From Plantimonas leprariae (GTDB lineage: Bacteria > Pseudomonadota > Alphaproteobacteria > Rhizobiales > Rhizobiaceae): a stretch of 64,000 nt of DNA. Within the stretch, counting starts at the first letter, position 1, and the number at the start of each line of letters is the position of its first letter. Made by a program: the position numbers and the translations under genes. Shown here piece after piece: positions 58,622 to 64,000 of this stretch. The notes beneath the pieces were generated by a model, which was not told where the DNA came from, searched no databases, and worked only from the letters and a program-made list of their open reading frames with translations. The stretch lies in the NCBI RefSeq assembly GCF_008802405.1, contig NZ_VZDO01000014.1, positions 62,001 to 126,000 on the forward strand. The letters run 5' to 3'.

Positions 58622-60585
58622 CGGGATTCGCTCGGTTCTCCCGGTCCGGCCGCCGCCGAACGGGGGAAGGCCTTCTCGCTGCATTCGTGGCCTTCGCAGC
58701 CGCGGCTCTGATAGCTCTTCTGCCGCCCTTCGCGGAGACGGAGGCGCGCATCTTCGACTTTCTGTCGACAGTGGCGCCGCCGCCTGTCGCGGAGGGAGCA
58801 GCGAACGATGTCGTGATCGTCGCGATCGACGAGCCGAGCTTCTCGGAGATCGGGCTGCAGTGGCCGTGGCCGCGCTCGCTCCATGCCGATCTCGTCCGGG
58901 CGCTCCGGCAGGCAGGCGCGACGGCGATCGGGCTCGATCTCGTCTTCGCGGAAGCCTCGAAGCCGGAGGAGGACACGGCTTTGGCGAGCGCGCTCGGACC
59001 CGACACGGTGCTCGCCAGCGACGAGAGCCTGATCGAGACGCCGCAGATGCGTCAATTCGTGCGCACGGAGCCGCTGCCCGAACTGACCGCGAACGGCGCA
59101 GCAACCGGTCTCGCCGCGCTGCCGCTCGATCCGGACGGAACGCTTCGCCGCCTTCCCGCCATCGGCGATGCCTTCGCGAGGAAGGTCCTCGCGACCGTCG
59201 ATCCCGAGTCTGCACACCGGCTGGAGGGGCGTGGCGACGCGCTCCTCCAAGCGCGCGGGCCGGCGCGTACCTATCCGACCGTATCCTACTATCAGGCTCT
59301 CGACCCAACGGCCTTCCTGCCGCCGGACACGTTCCGGAACAGGATCGTCCTTGTCGGTCGGAGCCTCCAGACGGCAGTGGATGCCGACACGGGAAGCCCC
59401 GACACCTTCGCGACGCCTTGGACGATCCGCTCCGGTACGCTGCTCTCGGGCGTCGAGGTGCATGCGAGCGTGGTCGATGCCCTGCGCGAAGGCCGAGCGA
59501 TCCTGCCGTTGAGTCGATCGGCCAGCCTCCTCTCCATTGCCTTCGCCGCCGTCCTGGCGGCAGCGATCGCATGGCGACCCGCCGATCGTCGCACAGTGAT
59601 CGCGGGGCTGGCGTTCGTGCTCCTGATCTTCGTCGCGAGCTTCGCGCTGCTGAAGGGCGCCGAGGTCTACATGCGTCCGCTTGCTCCCGCGCTCGCCGCC
59701 TTCGGAACCGCTGCTGCCCTCGGCACGCGCGACCTCGCCGAGGAGCGCCGGCGGCGGCGCGAGATCGTTCGGGCCTTCTCGCTCTACCTCGCGCCGGCGC
59801 AGGTGGAACGTCTCGTCGCCGAGCCGGACGCCCTGAAGCTCGGCGGCGAGACCCGTCGCCTCACCGTGCTCTTCAGTGACGTACGCAACTTCACGCCGCT
59901 CGCCGAGACGATGAAGAACGAGCCGGAGAAGCTGACGCAACTGATGAACCGCCTCCTGACGCCGATGTCGGAAGCCGTGTTCGCCGAGGGCGGCACGATC
60001 GACAAGTTCATCGGCGACTGCCTCATGGCGTTCTGGAACGCGCCGCTCGCCGACGAAGATCACGCGCTCCACGCCGTCAGAGCCGGCCGCGCCATGCTGA
60101 AGGCGGTGGAGGATCTGAACCTGGCCCTGAAGGCCGAGAGCGCCGACCCGGCCTCGGTGCCCGAACTCAGCGTCGGCGTCGGCATCAACACCGGCATCTG
60201 CGTCGTCGGCAACTTCGGCTCCGAAAAGCGCTTCGACTACTCGGTGCTGGGCGACGCCGTGAACTACGCCTCGCGCCTGGAAAGCGCTTCGAAGCAGGCC
60301 GGGGTGCCCCTCCTCATCGGCGCTGACACGGCTGCAGCGGTGGATGAAGCCCTCGGACCGGTGCTGGCCGACCGCATCGAGGTGAAAGGCCGCAGCGGCC
60401 GGGCTCCAGTCTATACCATACCCCCAGGGCCGCCGATCCGTGTCGACGAACGTAGACGCTTTGACGCGATGGTTGAACGCCTCATCCTTGGGGAAATCAT
60501 TGCAGCAAATGATCAAATCTCGGATACGCGGCTGAAGGATCTGCTTCTCGCGTACCATGATCGGGAACAGGTGAAGCGCGGATGA
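58618..60585 (+). CDS. CHASE2-domain nucleotide cyclase
   Basis: 655 residues from a TTG whose last bases overlap the preceding stop. One N-terminal membrane helix (LLAAFVAFAAAALIALLPPF), a periplasmic CHASE2 domain (about 50-290, with VVIVAIDEPSFSEIG and WPWPRSLHADLVRAL), then three membrane helices (about 300-375). The class III cyclase domain (about 405-600) has TVLFSDVRNFTPLAETM with the metal-binding Asp, INTGICVVGNFGS and LGDAVNYASRLES. It probably makes cAMP in response to an envelope signal relayed with the FecR/TPR partner. Confidence 0.92.
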   Translation: MTGFARFSRSGRRRTGEGLLAAFVAFAAAALIALLPPFAETEARIFDFLSTVAPPPVAEGAANDVVIVAIDEPSFSEIGLQWPWPRSLHADLVRALRQAGATAIGLDLVFAEASKPEEDTALASALGPDTVLASDESLIETPQMRQFVRTEPLPELTANGAATGLAALPLDPDGTLRRLPAIGDAFARKVLATVDPESAHRLEGRGDALLQARGPARTYPTVSYYQALDPTAFLPPDTFRNRIVLVGRSLQTAVDADTGSPDTFATPWTIRSGTLLSGVEVHASVVDALREGRAILPLSRSASLLSIAFAAVLAAAIAWRPADRRTVIAGLAFVLLIFVASFALLKGAEVYMRPLAPALAAFGTAAALGTRDLAEERRRRREIVRAFSLYLAPAQVERLVAEPDALKLGGETRRLTVLFSDVRNFTPLAETMKNEPEKLTQLMNRLLTPMSEAVFAEGGTIDKFIGDCLMAFWNAPLADEDHALHAVRAGRAMLKAVEDLNLALKAESADPASVPELSVGVGINTGICVVGNFGSEKRFDYSVLGDAVNYASRLESASKQAGVPLLIGADTAAAVDEALGPVLADRIEVKGRSGRAPVYTIPPGPPIRVDERRRFDAMVERLILGEIIAANDQISDTRLKDLLLAYHDREQVKRG

Positions 60586-60740
60586 ACCGAGGGCCCAAAG
60601 TTGCGATCGGCCGCGAGTCCGGGGAACTTCGAGCCGAAGAACTTCTGACTGCTCTGACGATGCCTCGGCTCGCCGGTCGCTCGATCGGCAACCCAGCGAA
60701 CTCGGCCGGAGTGCGCGTCAGCTTGGTCACGTTCGACGCT

Positions 60741-60977
60741 ATGCTTCGGCGCGGCCGGCTGGCCTTCGCCCTGTTTCCGTTCGCTGCGGTGCTGGCAGGC
60801 TGCGGCTACGGACCGTACGATTACGGACGCACGCCAGTCGCTCCGACCCGCGTCGATCCGGTCCGGCTCGGTGCGCCGCCGTCGCTGGATCCTGGCATCA
60901 CGCGTCGAGCCGGCTCGTACATCCGCCCGAGCGGACCATACATCAACCGCCCGGCATATCGCGCCCCGCGGTTTTGA
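60741..60977 (+). CDS. Small lipoprotein
   Basis: 78 residues from the ATG at 60741; longer in-frame starts reach 60582. A basic start MLRRGR leads to the lipobox FAAVLAGCG with the Cys acylation site. The mature part is rich in Pro, Tyr, Gly and Arg (YGPYDYGRTPVAPT). Likely an outer-membrane lipoprotein of unknown role. Confidence 0.7.
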   Translation: MLRRGRLAFALFPFAAVLAGCGYGPYDYGRTPVAPTRVDPVRLGAPPSLDPGITRRAGSYIRPSGPYINRPAYRAPRF

Positions 60978-61012
60978 ACCAATCGCAGCGGATGCGGTTG
61001 GCTGTCGCCGTC

Positions 61013-61270
61013 CTATTCGAGACCGTCGACGCGGGCGACGACCTTCGCCTGGTCGTGCTCCACGCCAGCCATGCGAGCCTCGGCGAGCACGTCGGTTCCG
61101 ACCTCGATAAGTTCGAGGTCTGCATCCGATGTCATGGCGTTCGCCGCCTGCTTCGCTTCATCGACCGAACGGGCGATGGCGAGAACGCGGGTTTTGCGAA
61201 GGCCGTCGGCCGGATTGAGGTCGTCTGTCGAGAACTCGAACAGATATCCAGTGTAGCCGCTGTCGGACAT
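61013..61270 (-). CDS. Small hypothetical protein
   Basis: 85 residues: YTGYLFEFSTDDLNPADGLR, then ARSVDEAKQAANAMTSDADL and a C-terminal strand AKVVARVDG. A compact alpha/beta pattern similar in style to the protein encoded at 48928. No function known. Confidence 0.65.
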   Translation of the reverse strand: MSDSGYTGYLFEFSTDDLNPADGLRKTRVLAIARSVDEAKQAANAMTSDADLELIEVGTDVLAEARMAGVEHDQAKVVARVDGLE

Positions 61271-61429
61271 GAAGCGTCACTCTCGTCTGTATCCCTTCGA
61301 AGCGAGGTCTCACGCTGGCGCGATGGTGTCCAGTGTCGCCACCGGGTTGCCCTGCCCAGCAAATATGAACCCCGCTGGATGGATGCCGAGCGGGGCTCAC
61401 CTCTTGTAGATGACGGACGCATGCGGGAC

Positions 61430-61741
61430 CTAGTAGCCGCGGTAGTTGTGCTTCTTCTGGTAGATGTTGCGGGATGAACGGTTCTGCATCCGCTCGATGC
61501 GCTGGCGCTCACGCGGGCTCACGTATCCGTCGTAGCGGGCGCGTGCCTGTGCACGGTCGATCCTGCGTTGCTGTTGCGCCAGCCGTCTCGCTTCTCCCGG
61601 TGTCAGGCGACCGGTGCGAACGCCGTTCCGGATGCGCTGCTCCTGCCGGTATTCGCGCGCGTCGCCGCGATACATCTGCGCGACACTCGGAACGCTGCCG
61701 ATGACCAAAAGCGCGAGCGCCCCGATGATGATCTTTCGCAT
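61430..61741 (-). CDS. Small exported basic protein
   Basis: 103 residues from the ATG at 61741 (GGAG 7 bases upstream). Signal peptide MRKIIIGALALLVIGSVPSVAQ, then a very Arg/Gln-rich mature part (GEARRLAQQQRRIDRAQARA, YVSPRERQRIERMQNRSSR) of the periplasmic type seen in many rhizobia. Unknown role, possibly in the metal or acid stress group. Confidence 0.72.
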   Translation of the reverse strand: MRKIIIGALALLVIGSVPSVAQMYRGDAREYRQEQRIRNGVRTGRLTPGEARRLAQQQRRIDRAQARARYDGYVSPRERQRIERMQNRSSRNIYQKKHNYRGY

Positions 61742-62041
61742 GCCATTCTCCATTCCAGTCCGGACCCAAGCCGGTTGGCCGAGCATGCGTTCCGGCATCT
61801 GAACCTCGGATGAGTGACGAAAGTGTAATCCGAGCCACGCACTCGCTCCTCAACGCCTAGTACGTCTAGCGTAGGCTCGGGACTACGAGCGGTGCGGCCA
61901 CGGCCGTTGCGCGACGCGAGAGGCCGAGGCGAAGGAGCACGCCGCAGCGCGTGGGCTGACCGTTGGAAGGCATCGTGGGAATGGCGACGACAAAGAGGCT
62001 GAGCGCTCTGCGGATGCGCCGACCGCCTGCGGAGAATGTAG
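61742..62041. other. Intergenic region
   Basis: 300 bases. Only opposite-strand shadows are seen; no supported gene, repeat or terminator. Confidence 0.4.
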
Positions 62042-62257
62042 TTAGCGGTACTTGGCGCGCTGATCCAACCAACCGCCGACGAGGATGACCGCTACTGCCG
62101 CGATGGCAGCGGCGGTTCTTCCCGCACCGATGGCTGCCAGCACGACCGCAGCCACCAGCACAAGCACCCAAACCAGCCAGACCGAGTGTGCCCACGGCAA
62201 CCGGTGGCGTGGCGGTGGCGCCTTTGAGTTCGGCCTGAAGCGATGCACATTGCTCAT
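62042..62257 (-). CDS. Small two-helix membrane protein
   Basis: 71 residues, basic start SNVHRFRPNSKAPPPRHRLP, two membrane helices (VWLVWVLVLVAAVVLAAIG and AAIAAVAVILVGGWL) and a short basic end. It is divergent from the padR-type gene. The function is not known. Confidence 0.65.
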   Translation of the reverse strand: MSNVHRFRPNSKAPPPRHRLPWAHSVWLVWVLVLVAAVVLAAIGAGRTAAAIAAVAVILVGGWLDQRAKYR

Positions 62258-62317
62258 ATGAACGATATCGCTGGCTTATCGCCATACCGCAACCGGCCGC
62301 TGGGAACGCAAATTTTC

Positions 62318-62353
62318 GATATATCTTGATTTGCGACCTATCTAGATATATCT
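62318..62353. promoter_or_regulatory. Probable PadR operator
   Basis: GATATATCT at 62318-62326 and the palindrome AGATATATCT at 62344-62353, 26 bases apart, immediately before the PadR start. Both are AT-rich in an otherwise GC-rich region and typical of PadR-type binding sites that mediate autoregulation. Confidence 0.68.
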
Positions 62354-62360
62354 GAATTGC

Positions 62361-62948
62361 ATGAGACATGATCATCATCACGACGGCTGCGGCCGCAGAC
62401 ATTTCTTCGAGGGCATGTTCCGGCACCGGGACCACCGGTCGGGGCATCCCGAACACGGCCCTGGTCGACGGCACGGCGGCCGGGGCGGCCGGCTGTTCGA
62501 CTATGGCGAACTGCGCCTCTTGATCCTCGCCCTCCTCGCCGAACAGCCGCGGCACGGCTACGAACTCATCAAGGCGATCGAGGAACGGCTTTCGGGCAGC
62601 TATTCCCCGAGCCCCGGCGTCATCTACCCGACCCTCGCCTGGGCGGAGGACATGGGCTACGCGGTCGCGGACCCGGAGGGCGGCGGACGCAAGACCTATC
62701 GGCTGACGCCCGAAGGCGAAGCCTTTCTTGCCGCCAACCGAGCGGCTGCGGACGAACTCCTGTCACGCGGCGGTATGGGCGGCCCCGGCGGCCGCCCCGA
62801 TCTGCCGGCGCCAGTGTTGCGGGCAATGGAGAACCTGAAGCTGGCGCTACGCCTGCGCCTCCGAGAAGGAGCGCTGACTGCCGGCCAGGTCGAGGCGATT
62901 GCTGCCGCCCTCGACGCGGCGGCGCAGGCGGTGGAGAGAAGCCGATGA
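62361..62948 (+). CDS. PadR-family transcriptional regulator
   Basis: 195 residues. A His-rich leader (MRHDHHHDGCGRRHFFEG) that could bind metal precedes the winged helix-turn-helix (about 50-120): LLILALLAEQPRHGYELIKA, PSPGVIYPTLAWAEDMGYA and RKTYRLTPEGEAFLA. A C-terminal dimer helix follows. It represses its own operon and a DUF2218 gene that overlaps its stop. The His-rich leader points to iron or another metal as a signal. Confidence 0.92.
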   Translation: MRHDHHHDGCGRRHFFEGMFRHRDHRSGHPEHGPGRRHGGRGGRLFDYGELRLLILALLAEQPRHGYELIKAIEERLSGSYSPSPGVIYPTLAWAEDMGYAVADPEGGGRKTYRLTPEGEAFLAANRAAADELLSRGGMGGPGGRPDLPAPVLRAMENLKLALRLRLREGALTAGQVEAIAAALDAAAQAVERSR

Positions 62949-63274
62949 GCGACGTCGCGGCCACGGTTCCGCCGTCCGGCGAGGTGTCGGGGGTGCACAG
63001 CGTCGCATCGGTCGCGACGCCGCACGCGTCGCGCTACCTCCAGCAGCTTTGCAAGCACTTCGCCCACAAGCGCGCCGTTTCATTCGACGAGCGCCACGGC
63101 CGCATCGACTTCGCGATCGGCATCTGCGATCTGGAGGTCGTGGACGGGGCGTTGCGAATGCGCCTTGCCGCTCCGAACGGTGCGGATCTGGCGCAACTCG
63201 CCGATGTCGTGCAGCGCCATCTGGTGCGCTTCGCTTTCCGGGAAGAGCTGGCAATCCGCTGGGAAACGCGCTGA
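62945..63274 (+). CDS. DUF2218 protein
   Basis: 109 residues with the family layout: ASRYLQQLCKHFAHKRAVSF, GRIDFAIGICDLEVVDGALR and LADVVQRHLVRFAFREELAI. DUF2218 genes often sit with PadR genes or siderophore-use genes. The ATG overlaps the padR stop by 4 bases (ATGA), so they are coupled. Confidence 0.88.
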   Translation: MSDVAATVPPSGEVSGVHSVASVATPHASRYLQQLCKHFAHKRAVSFDERHGRIDFAIGICDLEVVDGALRMRLAAPNGADLAQLADVVQRHLVRFAFREELAIRWETR

Positions 63275-63289
63275 CAAGTCAACCGACGC

Positions 63290-63430
63290 GCGATGAACTC
63301 GTCGATAACGCATCCCGGGCCCGCCCGATGTCGGCTGGATCCAGCCCAGGTGCCGGCGAAGTCCATCAGGTCCGCTTCGCTCGTCATGAGAAAATCGAGC
63401 AGCCCGATCTAGAATGCCGGCTTGAAAGAC
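63290..63430 (-). pseudogene. Degenerate DUF3572-like tail
   Basis: Homologous to 13081-13213. An in-frame TAG follows KPAF, and a 2-base deletion shifts the frame between DFAG and LDPADIGRARDAL. It is clearly not functional. An RTX-like gene follows at 63713. Confidence 0.75.
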
Positions 63431-63712
63431 TAACCGCGAGCTAGCTTCAGATTTGCGTTTAGCCGTTGGTTGCGCGTTAACTCGAAGCGGCGGATGGCGG
63501 GGGACGGTGGGTAGCCGATGTCGACTGATACGAGGGAAACCGGGCACGGCAAAACTCAACCAGGCATCCAAGCAGAAGCATGCTGCATCGCCGCCGGCGC
63601 TGTCGAGGCCAGCAGCAAGCACCAGAACCCCGACAGCGTCCTTTCGACCTGATGGCATTGCTTGCCAGCATTCGCGAACCGTGCGCACTCTTGCAGCAGC
63701 AGGAGGAAGACG

Positions 63713-64000
63713 ATGCTGAACTCCGGTGCCGTGAACTCATCCGTTGTTGCGTCAGTCGAAAGCTTCGCCGAGGTGTCAAGCGCGACGGGCAATGCCATCA
63801 TCTACGCCCAGCGGTATGCTGCGGACGGCAGCACGATCGGAAGCCCGATCCAAGTTACGTCGGACGATGTCGCGGCAAACCCGGTTTCGACGACGCTCCT
63901 GTCGGACGGCAAGTTCGTTGTCGCCTACAACTCTGTCGATCCGAACGACACGTCGACACCGTACCCGTTCTTTCAACTGGCGACGAAGGAGTTCGGCGCG
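63713..64000 (+). CDS. RTX-adhesin-like protein, 3' end outside window
   Basis: The first 96 residues are seen; an AGGAGG ribosome site precedes the ATG. Starts MLNSGAVNSSVVASVESFAE without a signal peptide and contains IYAQRYAADGSTIGSPIQVT and LLSDGKFVVAYNSV. This blade-like pattern is the usual N-terminal repeat of very large RTX/hemolysin-type surface proteins of Alphaproteobacteria, so a long gene is expected to the right. Confidence 0.75.
   Translation, partial: MLNSGAVNSSVVASVESFAEVSSATGNAIIYAQRYAADGSTIGSPIQVTSDDVAANPVSTTLLSDGKFVVAYNSVDPNDTSTPYPFFQLATKEFGA

Noticed and set aside
1-64000. CRISPR array
   Set aside because: No regularly spaced direct repeats with unique spacers and no cas genes are seen.

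Overview
The window is high-GC DNA from an alphaproteobacterium, most likely of the order Hyphomicrobiales (Rhizobiales). This rests on the gene families seen: an RpoH of the alphaproteobacterial type, DUF1127 and DUF3572 small proteins, a MipA-like porin, FecR/TPR plus CHASE2 cyclase genes, a PadR/DUF2218 pair and a ku-ligD pair. The species cannot be named from the sequence alone.

Layout. Positions 1-6.6 kb are core chromosome: an epimerase fragment, purA, a large membrane protein of unknown function, rpoH, rluD, a small membrane protein and tRNA-Glu(CTC). A 48-bp piece of the tRNA-Glu 3' end (6667-6714) is repeated exactly at 51994-52041. A tyrosine integrase gene lies just inside the second copy. 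The roughly 45.3 kb between the copies is therefore an integrative genomic island, bounded by attL and attR.

Inside the island, left to right: a tRNA-Arg(TCT); small regulators; a secreted serine protease-like protein with PAN domains; a PAP2 phosphatase; an RTX-type secreted protein; an outer-membrane barrel. Next is a two-gene, AT-richer unit (14.3-15.8 kb) with a four-helix membrane protein. It is followed by a leftward operon (15.9-22.0 kb) of phage ejection-type proteins without head or terminase genes. A replication/recombination core (22-28 kb) holds a serine recombinase, an HNH/AP2 protein, a DUF3987-type primase-helicase and an AlpA-like HTH protein, and it is flanked by a 19-bp inverted repeat. 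The rest of the island is stress and signalling cargo: AraC/MFS, Ku and LigD for end joining, many tiny proteins, Rmf-like peptides, CsbD, a hybrid histidine kinase, a GGDEF/EAL protein, an AlaE-like exporter and a YdeI-like protein.

Right of attR: a lone P-loop ATPase, a broken copy of the protease-like gene of the island, a FecR/TPR/outer-membrane protein translationally overlapped with a CHASE2 adenylate/guanylate cyclase, small envelope proteins, a PadR/DUF2218 operon, a broken DUF3572 remnant and the start of a large RTX-like protein. Several families (protease-like, DUF3572 tail, RTX) occur both inside and outside the island, which points to exchange between the island and the chromosome.

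The best candidates for something undescribed are the overlapping membrane-effector pair at 14.3-15.8 kb, the ATPase beside attR, the repeated XRE-tail fragments that overlap the starts of downstream genes, and the inverted-repeat-bounded replication core.
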